Source of the DNA: Cyanobium sp. WAJ14-Wanaka
GTDB taxonomy: Bacteria; Cyanobacteriota; Cyanobacteriia; PCC-6307; Cyanobiaceae
NCBI RefSeq assembly: GCF_024345375.1
Contig: NZ_JAGQAZ010000001.1
Location: 558,001-622,000, forward strand
DNA: 64,000 bases
Direction of reading: 5' to 3'
The position numbers were made by a program, and so were the translations under genes. Within the stretch, counting starts at the first letter, position 1; each line of letters starts with the position of its first letter. Below the pieces are notes generated by a model. That model was not told the DNA's origin. It was given only the letters and a program-made list of their open reading frames with translations, and made no database searches. Shown here piece by piece: positions 19,228 to 26,746 of the stretch.

Positions 19228-19920
19228 CTAGCCAATGGCGAAGGCCCCAAGGCGCAGCTGCCCATCCTCCATCTGCACAAGCCGGTCGGCCACATCGACA
19301 ATCCGGGGATCGTGGGTGACCATCAACACCCCGCAGCCCTGTTCCTTGGCCAGGCCCTTGAGCAGCTCAACCACCTCACGACCGGTGCGCGAATCCAGGG
19401 AGGCGGTGGGTTCGTCCGCGAGAAGCAACTGGGGCTTGGCGGCCAGGGCCCTGGCGATTGCCACCCGTTGCTTTTGCCCGCCAGAGAGGTCATGGGGCAG
19501 CTTGTCCATTTCGTCACCCAGGCCAACGGCCCGCAGCCAATGGCGGGCCATATCCCGGCGGGCGCGATAGCCAGGGCCCTTGAGAAGGTCCGCACCCATC
19601 TGCACGTTTTGCTCAGCCGTGAGGCAGCGCAGCAGGTTGTGGCCTTGGATGATCATGCCGATGCGGCGCCGTAGGCGCAGGCGGCGGGACCGACTTGCCC
19701 CCCGCAGCTCCTCGCCAAAGACCTGAACAGAACCTTCCTGTACCTGTCTCAGAGCCCCAATCAAGGTTAGGAGGGTTGTTTTGCCGCAGCCTGAAGGGCC
19801 CGTGAGCAACACCACCTCACCAGCTTCAACTTTGAGGTTGATGTCCCGAAGCACCTGCCGGCACATGGCACCGCTGCCATAGCTGTGGACCAAACCAGTG
19901 AGCTGAACCATCGCGGCCAT
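19228..19920 (-). CDS. devA: DevA-type ABC exporter ATP-binding protein
   Basis: 230-residue ATPase of the DevBCA/MacB-like exporter class. Walker A TGPSGCGKTT, signature LSGGQKQRVAIARAL and Walker B LLLADEPTASLD are all present. The start ATG at 19920 overlaps the devC stop by one base (TGATG), and the long frame to 19986 is inside devC. In heterocyst formers DevBCA exports glycolipids. In unicellular species it is thought to export lipids or other envelope components, so the name reflects family rather than proven substrate. Confidence 0.9.
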   Translation of the reverse strand: MAAMVQLTGLVHSYGSGAMCRQVLRDINLKVEAGEVVLLTGPSGCGKTTLLTLIGALRQVQEGSVQVFGEELRGASRSRRLRLRRRIGMIIQGHNLLRCLTAEQNVQMGADLLKGPGYRARRDMARHWLRAVGLGDEMDKLPHDLSGGQKQRVAIARALAAKPQLLLADEPTASLDSRTGREVVELLKGLAKEQGCGVLMVTHDPRIVDVADRLVQMEDGQLRLGAFAIG

Positions 19921-21107
19921 CAGAAAATCTCCGCCGGGTCCGCATCGGCCAGTCGTCGCATCGCCAGGGTGGCCGAACCCATACACATCACCAAAATCAT
20001 CACAAAGACAGTCACAGCTCGGGTCGTGTCCATGGCAACTGGCAGTTGGGTGGCATTGCGCACCAATAAATAGAGGCCCTGGCCCGCGGCATAGGCAGGC
20101 AGATAGCCAAAGGCAGCGAGGAGCAGTCCTTCCCGGGCCACCACCCCCACAAGGCTGGAGAGCGGATAGCCCATGGCCATCAGGGTCGCGTATTCAGGCA
20201 GGTGGTCACTGACGTCGGAATAGAGCACTTGGTAGACAATCACGCAACCCACCACAAAGCCCATGGCGGCTCCCAGGGTGAAGATGAAACCGATCGAGGT
20301 GCTGGTTCGCCAGTAGTCCTGCTCGAAATCAATGAAGCCCTGCTTGGTGAGCACCTTCACATCCGCCGGCAGGCGTTTTTTCAGACGGGCCAAAACCGTC
20401 TGGGGGTCGGCTCCAGGCTGCAGCCGTATGAGGCCCACCTCGATGCTGCCGGGGGGGGTATTTGGCTGCAGGGAAAGAAAGGTTTCACTGCTGGTGAGCA
20501 AATTGCCGTCGGCGCCAAAGGAGGTGCCCAATGCCACCAGCCCGCCAACCCGGACCCGCTTGCCTGAGATTTCGCTCTCCACGGTGCGCCCAGATTTAAA
20601 CCAGCTGCTCACCGGACCGAATTCCGGGCGGGAAAGTTCGTCGAATAGGACCCGCCCCTTTTCCGTCAGAACCCTGGTCTTGGGCGCCAAATCAGATCCT
20701 AAAAAAAGGGTGTCATTGGGTTCAAAGCCCAGGGCCAGAATTGATCTGGTGGCACGGGTTTCGGGATTACGCCAAAGCAATAGGTTCCAGTGCACCGGAG
20801 TAATGCCCTCCACGCTCGGATCGGCCATGGCTTGTACAAGGCGCCGCCGGGGGAAGCCCGCCATGCTCACGGAGCTGCTGGAACGGGGGCTAATCAGCAC
20901 TAAATCGGCGTCAAATAGCCGGTGGATGGTGACGCTGGCGTCGAAAAGCCCATCGCGAAAGCCGAGCTGCATGAACATCAGAATTCCGGCGAAGCTGATG
21001 CCAGCCAGGGCCACCGCCAACCGCACGGGCTGACGGGTAAGTAGCAGCATTGAAAGGGGAATACCCCGCCCAGCCCATCGGGCCCTTAGCCAATTGAGGG
21101 GGTTCAC
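19920..21107 (-). CDS. devC: DevC-type ABC exporter permease (FtsX/MacB fold)
   Basis: 395-residue permease. The N-terminal helix (VRLAVALAGISFAGILMFMQ) is followed by a large extracytoplasmic domain and three C-terminal helices: the SIGFIFTLGAAMGFVVGCVI region, LVGVVAREGLLLAAFGYLPA, and AVTVFVMILVMCMGSATLAM. This is the FtsX topology of DevC. It overlaps devB by ATGA and devA by TGATG, so the three subunits are made together. Confidence 0.92.
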   Translation of the reverse strand: MNPLNWLRARWAGRGIPLSMLLLTRQPVRLAVALAGISFAGILMFMQLGFRDGLFDASVTIHRLFDADLVLISPRSSSSVSMAGFPRRRLVQAMADPSVEGITPVHWNLLLWRNPETRATRSILALGFEPNDTLFLGSDLAPKTRVLTEKGRVLFDELSRPEFGPVSSWFKSGRTVESEISGKRVRVGGLVALGTSFGADGNLLTSSETFLSLQPNTPPGSIEVGLIRLQPGADPQTVLARLKKRLPADVKVLTKQGFIDFEQDYWRTSTSIGFIFTLGAAMGFVVGCVIVYQVLYSDVSDHLPEYATLMAMGYPLSSLVGVVAREGLLLAAFGYLPAYAAGQGLYLLVRNATQLPVAMDTTRAVTVFVMILVMCMGSATLAMRRLADADPAEIF

Positions 21108-22027
21108 GGCTGGAAGCGGACGATCACCTTTAGGCCCGTGAGGCGCTGCACCCTTTCTGCTCCAACAGGATCAAGGCTGATGCGCACTTCCACCACCCGG
21201 GCATCGGCATCACCGGTGGGGTCCGTGGAGAGCATCTTTCGCTGGCGAACCTGGGGGGCAATGCGAACCACCCGCCCCCTAATGGTTCCTTCAAAGCCGC
21301 CGTTTTCACTGATCAATTTCACGGGTTGCCCCAATCGCACCCGGCTGATGTCGCTTTCGTAAACCTCAGCCACCGCTTGCATCTGGTCGGTGGCACCCAG
21401 TTCCAAAATGCCCTCACTGCCGGGTCGCTCCCCGGGCCTGGCCAGGATTCGCAGCACCCGGCCGTCAATGGGCGATAGCAACTCGCTCTGCACAAGTTCA
21501 GTCTGGGTCTTACGCAATTGATCCCGGGCCTGGGCCAGCTGGCCCCGCAGCTCGAGCAGCTTCACCTCCCGGTTATCCAGGTCGCCGGAGGGTGTGGCGC
21601 CGCTCTGGGCCAGGCGGCGATAGCGGTTGGTATCCCGCTCCAGTAATCGGAGTTGCTGGGTGGTATTGAGGATTCGGGTTTGCAGCAACGACTGATCTGC
21701 AAGTAGGCCGGGCCGGCTGTCGAAGCTGGCCAGGAGCTGGCCCCTAACCACTGGGTCCCCTTCCTGGACAAGCAATCTGGCAATCCTGGGGCTACCCCCC
21801 ATGGCGCCAAGGGGGGCAGCCAATTTGTGAATATCGCCATCAGGCTCCAACCGACCTAGTGCGGATACGGACTCAGGCAGGGCGGCCGCCTTCGGGGAAG
21901 GTGCTGAGGCCTGGGGCTTGGGAGCTAGTTGGGCCCTCAAACCAGCAAGCAGCAGGCCAAGCAAAACCAACGAGCCAGTGGCAAGGGCAACTTTCTTGGG
22001 GCTTTGGCGCAATTGATCGAACATCAA
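21104..22027 (-). CDS. devB: DevB-type membrane fusion protein (HlyD family)
   Basis: 307-residue periplasmic adaptor of the DevBCA exporter. One N-terminal membrane helix (VALATGSLVLLGLLLAGL) precedes a barrel-sandwich hybrid split by a coiled-coil hairpin (NTTQQLRLLERDTNRYRRLA to RDQLRKTQTELVQSEL). The lipoyl half LLSPIDGRVLRILARPGERP and the beta-barrel domain follow. Its ATG overlaps the pcyA stop by ATGA, tying it to the bilin reductase gene. Confidence 0.92.
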   Translation of the reverse strand: MMFDQLRQSPKKVALATGSLVLLGLLLAGLRAQLAPKPQASAPSPKAAALPESVSALGRLEPDGDIHKLAAPLGAMGGSPRIARLLVQEGDPVVRGQLLASFDSRPGLLADQSLLQTRILNTTQQLRLLERDTNRYRRLAQSGATPSGDLDNREVKLLELRGQLAQARDQLRKTQTELVQSELLSPIDGRVLRILARPGERPGSEGILELGATDQMQAVAEVYESDISRVRLGQPVKLISENGGFEGTIRGRVVRIAPQVRQRKMLSTDPTGDADARVVEVRISLDPVGAERVQRLTGLKVIVRFQP

Positions 22028-22779
22028 ACCGGGGGGAGGGGATCGTCGAAAAGCAGTTCCTCGATATAGCGATCAGCCCAAGCGGGATTGAAGGCCTTCT
22101 CTAAAACCCTGCGGGTCTTGTCGTTTTGCTTTTGCTGCTGGCAGTAGCGCAGTTGGCCCCGCCAACGCTCAATGCTGGCGGGTGCATCGGGGGCATCGGG
22201 GCTGGTGCCGTCAATGGCCGAGGCCAGGGCGTCGATGAAATCGCCCACCTCATCGATGAACCAACCCTCCTCCTCGACGGTGGAGGGCCTTACAAAGCAG
22301 ACGTGGGGAGAAAAAATTGAACCCCAGGGCGGCAACTCCCGGCGCTGGGAATAGCTGCGAGCAGGCCTCCTGGCTAGGGCCTCGTCGACTAAAGGGGGCA
22401 ATTTCCCGCAAACAGGAGAAAGGTCCACAATCGCCGCGGAAATGCCCGCGGGACCGGCGACGATGTCTGCCCCGAACACGGGCAGATCAAAGCAGGGGTC
22501 AGGGAAAAGCACGCAATGGAGAATCTGGAGGCCTACTCCGAGCCTGGCCGTTTCTAGATGCAATTTGCGCAGGCCATGGCACCGGCGCAGCTCATTGCTG
22601 ATGAAGAGGGCATTGCCGTCGAGTTGGCCGGTGATCTCCTCCAGCTCAGGATCAATGCTGAGCTCCTCAAGGCCAGGCAAGCTTTGCCAGCGATGGCGAA
22701 TCTGGCCTGCCAGGGCATCCACCAAGGGATGGACGCTGCCTTTGCCGGATAGGGGCCTGGGGGAGGGGGCAGCGCTCAC
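22024..22779 (-). CDS. pcyA: Phycocyanobilin:ferredoxin oxidoreductase
   Basis: 251-residue ferredoxin-dependent bilin reductase that converts biliverdin IXa to phycocyanobilin, the phycobilisome and phytochrome chromophore. Family motifs include RKLHLETARLGVGLQILHCV, LPVFGADIVAGPAGISAAI and VDLSP. Glu63, His74 and Asp105 sit at the places of the catalytic Glu/His/Asp of known PcyA. The start is GTG at 22779. It is the first gene of an overlapping pcyA-devB-devC-devA unit and is divergent from an M16 peptidase gene across 47 bases. Confidence 0.95.
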   Translation of the reverse strand: MSAAPSPRPLSGKGSVHPLVDALAGQIRHRWQSLPGLEELSIDPELEEITGQLDGNALFISNELRRCHGLRKLHLETARLGVGLQILHCVLFPDPCFDLPVFGADIVAGPAGISAAIVDLSPVCGKLPPLVDEALARRPARSYSQRRELPPWGSIFSPHVCFVRPSTVEEEGWFIDEVGDFIDALASAIDGTSPDAPDAPASIERWRGQLRYCQQQKQNDKTRRVLEKAFNPAWADRYIEELLFDDPLPPV

Positions 22780-22826
22780 GAACGGCTTGCAGCCAGCAGA
22801 ATGCAGATCTTGCCACGGTTGCTGTC

Positions 22827-24095
22827 TTGTCCACGGCTGAAGCGATCACCCTCCTGCCTGGCCTGAACCAGCCCCACGAGTGGGTGCTTGGCAATGGGGC
22901 CCGGGTAGTAAGTCTGTCGATGGAAAGCGCACCCCTTGTCTGCATTGATTTTTGGTGCCGGGCTGGCAGTGCCTTCGAGGGCCCAGGGGAAAGCGGCATG
23001 GCCCACTTCCTTGAGCACATGGTTTTTAAGGGCAGTCGCACCTTGGCCGCTGGGGAATTCGATCGGCGCATCGAGGCCCTGGGAGGCCAAAGCAATGCGG
23101 CCACGGGTTTTGATGATGTGCACTTCCATCTGCTGATTCCCCCAGTGGCGGCAGCCGAAGCACTGGAGCTGTTGATGGAGCTGGTGCTGGAGCCGAGGCT
23201 TGATCAAGAGGCCTTCAACATGGAGCGCCAGGTGGTTCTTGAGGAATTAGCCCAAAGCCAGGATCAGCCCGATGAGGTGGCCCTGCAAACGCTCCTGAGC
23301 ATGGGCTGTCCGAACCATCCCTACGGCGAGGCAATCCTGGGCCAAAGGGAGGCCCTGCTTGGCCATACCCCGGCGGCGATGGGGGCTTTTGGTCAACGTC
23401 TGTATGGGGCCAATCGCTGTGTGTTGGCCATGGCCGGCCAGCTGGAGGGCCTCGAACTTGAACAACATCTCAACTCCAGCGCCCTGGCCAGGCTGAAGGT
23501 GGTGGATGGGCCCCCGCCGGGGCAAATGCTGGAGGTGGCAGCTGGCCAACACCGCATTTCCCTACCGCGGTTGGAATCGGCCAGGCTTCTGATGCTTTGG
23601 CCGATGCCCAAGGCCTCCGAGCTGGAGGCCGTTATGGGAGCCGACATCCTCACCACGGTGCTGGCGGAAGGCAGGCGCAGTCGCCTGGTGGATCGGCTGC
23701 GTGAACAGCTGCGCATTGTTGAGAGCATCGACCTCGAATTGCATGCCCTAGAAAGCGGCAGCTTTGCCCTGCTTGAAGCGGTCTGCGACGTGGAGGACCT
23801 GCCCGCCGTAAGGGACGCCATAGGCCAGGTATGGCAAGAGTTAATGGAGCAACCCCTGGGTGAATCCGAGTGGCAACGGGCCCAGCGGCTGGTGGCAAAT
23901 GGCTATCGCTTTGGCCTCGAGGCACCCGGGGGAGTGGCCGGTTTGATAGGCAGCAATGCCCTCTGGGGCAGGCCCCCTGCCCTGGAAACGCCCCTGGCCC
24001 TGCTGGAGCGATGGAGTGCCGAAAGGTTGCACAACCAGATGCTGCCTTGCCTTGATCCCCAGCGAGCCTTTGTGCTGGAGGCCCTGCCCGCGTGA
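22827..24095 (+). CDS. M16 family zinc metallopeptidase (catalytic partner)
   Basis: 422-residue pitrilysin-family peptidase with the inverted zinc motif HFLEH (His60, Glu63, His64). The downstream Glu helix NMERQVVLEELAQSQDQPDE supplies the third ligand. There is no signal peptide, so it is cytoplasmic or membrane-peripheral. The start is TTG at 22827. It overlaps the following M16 gene by 4 bases. In bacteria such pairs form heterodimers, with one active and one substrate-binding subunit. The substrate is unknown; oligopeptide or presequence-like clearance is likely. Confidence 0.9.
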   Translation: MSTAEAITLLPGLNQPHEWVLGNGARVVSLSMESAPLVCIDFWCRAGSAFEGPGESGMAHFLEHMVFKGSRTLAAGEFDRRIEALGGQSNAATGFDDVHFHLLIPPVAAAEALELLMELVLEPRLDQEAFNMERQVVLEELAQSQDQPDEVALQTLLSMGCPNHPYGEAILGQREALLGHTPAAMGAFGQRLYGANRCVLAMAGQLEGLELEQHLNSSALARLKVVDGPPPGQMLEVAAGQHRISLPRLESARLLMLWPMPKASELEAVMGADILTTVLAEGRRSRLVDRLREQLRIVESIDLELHALESGSFALLEAVCDVEDLPAVRDAIGQVWQELMEQPLGESEWQRAQRLVANGYRFGLEAPGGVAGLIGSNALWGRPPALETPLALLERWSAERLHNQMLPCLDPQRAFVLEALPA

Positions 24096-25366
24096 ACAAT
24101 TGGAACCAGGAAATACTTGAGGGTGGATTGCCCCTTATATGGCAAGACCGCCCGGGCCCCTCGATCGTTGCTGCCAGGCTTTGGATTCGGGGTGGTAGCA
24201 GCGGCGATAGGCCTGGCCAGCGTGGCGCCCACCAATTACTAGCGGGCTCCATGGCCCGGGGCTGTGGAAGCTTGGATGCAAATGCCCTGGCCGATCTGGT
24301 CGAGGGCTATGGGGCAGGCCTTCGCAGTGAGGCCAGCGAGGACAGCCTGGTTTTAAGTCTCAAATGTGCGGCCAGCGATGCCCAGACCCTCGTGGGCCTG
24401 CTGCTGTCGATGGTGCTGGAGCCCTTGCTCGAACAAGGCCAAGTGGCCATTGAACGGGACCTAAACCTGCAGGCCCTGCAGCGCCAACAGGAAGATCCCT
24501 TCCAGCTGGCCCACGACCAAATCCGATCCCAGCTCTTTGGCAGTGGTCCCTATGGCCACGATCCCCTGGGAATCGAGCCGGAGCTTGCCCTGCTGGGCCG
24601 TGAGCAACTGCTTACCCTGCTGCCCTCTCTGGGTGAAGAAGGGGCCCTATTGGTGCTTACCGGATCTGTTCCCTCCGAGCTCCCGCAACAACTGAACAGG
24701 CAATTAAAAGATCGCCCTTGGCATACCCAGATGCCAAAGGCCAGTGTAGAAAAATCCTCTTTTGAGAAGGAAAAAAAGGGCCTGGCTGGGCTGGAGCAGG
24801 ACACGGAGCAACTGGTGCTGATGCTCGGTGTTGCGACCGTTCCCCTGGGCCATCCAGATGCCTTGGCCCTGCGCATCCTCCAGGCCCATCTAGGGATGGG
24901 AATGTCGAGCCGTTTGTTTGTGGTGATGCGAGAGGAGCACGGTCTTGCCTACGACGTGGGGGTGCACATGCCCGCCCGTCGAGGCTCCACCCCCTTCCTC
25001 TGGCACCTATCCACTTCCCTTGAGAGGGCATCTGAGGCCTGCGGCTGCCTACTTGATGAGTGGCAAAGGATGCTGAATGAGCCCCTTGGCGCTGCTGAGT
25101 TCGAGCTAGCCAAGGCCAAATACCGGGGCCAGGACGCCATGGGGCGCCAGACATGCGGGCAAATTGCCGACCGCCAGGCCCTTGTGCTCGGCCACGGCCT
25201 ACCTGCCAGCTTCATTGAGGAGAACCTTCAGCGCACCGAAACCCTTACCCCTGCAGCCCTGCTTGATGCAGCCCAAAGGCACCTTGCCAAGCCCTGTCTG
25301 AGCCTTTGCGGTCCGGGGGAGGCGATCAGCCAGGCCAGCGCCTGCTGGGATGGGAGGTCTTGGTAG
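24092..25366 (+). CDS. M16 family protein lacking the zinc site (non-catalytic partner)
   Basis: 424-residue M16 fold protein. Where the partner has HFLEH, this one has AHQLLAGS, so the catalytic Glu and second His are missing. It keeps the substrate-binding Arg/Tyr signature, seen as SSRLFVVMREEHGLAYDVG near residue 270. This is the usual division of labour in bacterial M16B heterodimers. The GTG start overlaps the previous stop (GTGA), so the two chains are co-translated. Confidence 0.9.
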   Translation: MNNWNQEILEGGLPLIWQDRPGPSIVAARLWIRGGSSGDRPGQRGAHQLLAGSMARGCGSLDANALADLVEGYGAGLRSEASEDSLVLSLKCAASDAQTLVGLLLSMVLEPLLEQGQVAIERDLNLQALQRQQEDPFQLAHDQIRSQLFGSGPYGHDPLGIEPELALLGREQLLTLLPSLGEEGALLVLTGSVPSELPQQLNRQLKDRPWHTQMPKASVEKSSFEKEKKGLAGLEQDTEQLVLMLGVATVPLGHPDALALRILQAHLGMGMSSRLFVVMREEHGLAYDVGVHMPARRGSTPFLWHLSTSLERASEACGCLLDEWQRMLNEPLGAAEFELAKAKYRGQDAMGRQTCGQIADRQALVLGHGLPASFIEENLQRTETLTPAALLDAAQRHLAKPCLSLCGPGEAISQASACWDGRSW

Positions 25367-25397
25367 GAAGGGATTTTGTTGGTAATCGGTCGGAGCG

Positions 25398-25628
25398 CTA
25401 GGGCACCTCAATCGCGGGTCCCAGGTCAGCGGCATCAATCAAAAAAGTGCCCCGACGAAACCGTACCGCCACCTGGTTGATTGCCCTAAGCGCCACAACT
25501 GCACCCGTCTCCTCGAGGTCGACCAGGTCCGGGGGACGCAGCATCGGCATGGGATCAGCTGTCTTTAAAAAAGAGGGTTGCTTCAACAAGCGAACATTGG
25601 CGCCGATGGTCAGGGGAAGATCTTCCAT
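25398..25628 (-). CDS. sipA: SipA, NblS-interacting DUF3148 protein
   Basis: 76-residue protein with the family core VRLLKQPSFLKTADPMPMLR followed by PPDLVDLEETG and VAVRFRRGTFLIDAADL. SipA binds the ATP-binding domain of the sensor kinase NblS (Hik33), which controls high-light and phycobilisome-degradation responses. The same family is also annotated as an NDH-assembly factor (CRR42-like). Family membership is clear and the role is from the literature. It is divergent from bioY, with about 80 bases between likely starts. Confidence 0.85.
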   Translation of the reverse strand: MEDLPLTIGANVRLLKQPSFLKTADPMPMLRPPDLVDLEETGAVVALRAINQVAVRFRRGTFLIDAADLGPAIEVP

Positions 25629-25709
25629 GGATCGAAGCCTTTGTTCGGCGAACTTAGGTGCGGATCGCGCTTAAGACCCCAAACTGGTATTCAGTGGATA
25701 GATGAGCAA

Positions 25710-26282
25710 TTGCGGTCCCTGGCCATCTGGAGCGGAGCCATCGCCGGCCTCCTGCTGATCTTGGTGGGCAGCCTCATCCAGGCGGCCTTCCCCCTGCCGA
25801 GCAGTACGGGCATCACGATCACGAACCTGCCGGTAACGCTGCAAGTACCGGCCCTCCTGCTCACGGCCCTGGTTTGCGGCCCCCGCAGTGCCCTTCTGGC
25901 GGCGGTGGCCTATTTGAGCCTGGGCCTGCTCCAGTTGCCGGTTTTCCAGGGAGGTGGTGGGGCCAGCTATGTGCTGGATCCTGGCTTTGGCTACCTGGCC
26001 GGCTTTGTACCGGCAGCCTGGATTACGGGAAAACTGGCCCGCCAGAGCGGCATGGGGGACCTGATCGGCTTGCTTGGGGCCAGCCTGGTGGGTCTGGCCG
26101 TGCTGCAGGGATGCGGGCTGCTCAACCTCTTACTGGGTTCCCTGGTGGGAAATTGGGGGGGAAATCTGGTGCCCCTGCTGATTAGCTACAGCCTGGCCCC
26201 CCTGATTCCCCAGATTTTGGTTATTTGCGCCGTAGCTCCCCTGGCCCTTGGCCTGCGCCGCTTTGTGCTGATCGAAGCGTGA
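25710..26282 (+). CDS. bioY: BioY, biotin transporter S component
   Basis: Membrane protein of about 190 residues with six hydrophobic segments and the BioY motifs NLPVTLQVPALLLTALVCGP, YLSLGLLQLPVFQGG and FGYLAGFVPAAWI. BioY binds biotin as the S unit of an ECF transporter, and no EcfA/EcfT genes are seen here. No ATG is available. TTG at 25710 is the most likely start because upstream sequence in frame is the sipA promoter side and antisense to sipA. Its stop overlaps the lspA start by GTGA. Confidence 0.88.
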   Translation: MRSLAIWSGAIAGLLLILVGSLIQAAFPLPSSTGITITNLPVTLQVPALLLTALVCGPRSALLAAVAYLSLGLLQLPVFQGGGGASYVLDPGFGYLAGFVPAAWITGKLARQSGMGDLIGLLGASLVGLAVLQGCGLLNLLLGSLVGNWGGNLVPLLISYSLAPLIPQILVICAVAPLALGLRRFVLIEA

Positions 26283-26746
26283 GACGCTCCCGGCCCCTCG
26301 TCTACGGCCTGGCCATTTTGGTGGCTTTGCTGGACCAGCTCTCAAAGCTATGGGCTACCACAAACCTTCTGCCGCAGAGGCCAGTGCAGTTTTTACCTGG
26401 CCTGCTGGACCTACAGCTGACCCACAACACCGGCGCTGCCTTCAGCCTGTTGACCGGCTCAACTAAACCCTTGGCCGTGGTCAGCTTGGCGGTGGCCATA
26501 GGGGTGGTGGTCTGGTGTGAGCGCCACGGATCGATCACCCTGCTCAGGCAACTGGGGACTGCCCTCGTGCTAGGTGGGGCAATCGGCAATGGGCTTGATC
26601 GTTGGAGAGCTGGAGCAGTTGTGGATTTCCTAGCCCTGGTGCCCATCCACTTCCCAATTTTTAATGGGGCTGATGTGGCCATCAACCTGGCCGTGCTGTT
26701 TTTTGCCATCGACTTATTGAGGGGCCATGGCAAATCCCACCCTTGA
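26279..26746 (+). CDS. lspA: Lipoprotein signal peptidase (signal peptidase II)
   Basis: 155-residue membrane aspartyl protease that removes signal peptides from prolipoproteins. It has four hydrophobic segments and conserved blocks LTHNTGAAFSLL, GGAIGNGLDRW, and the catalytic Asp pair in AVVDFLAL and FNGADVAINLAV. The start is GTG at 26279, overlapping the bioY stop. The frame extends upstream to 26225, but that part lies inside bioY. The 3' end overlaps the next gene by 20 bases. Confidence 0.95.
   Translation: MRRSRPLVYGLAILVALLDQLSKLWATTNLLPQRPVQFLPGLLDLQLTHNTGAAFSLLTGSTKPLAVVSLAVAIGVVVWCERHGSITLLRQLGTALVLGGAIGNGLDRWRAGAVVDFLALVPIHFPIFNGADVAINLAVLFFAIDLLRGHGKSHP

Noticed and set aside
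20332-21033. 233-codon open frame antisense to devC
   Set aside because: devC is a clear FtsX-type permease. The opposite frame is Arg/Ser-rich low-information sequence.
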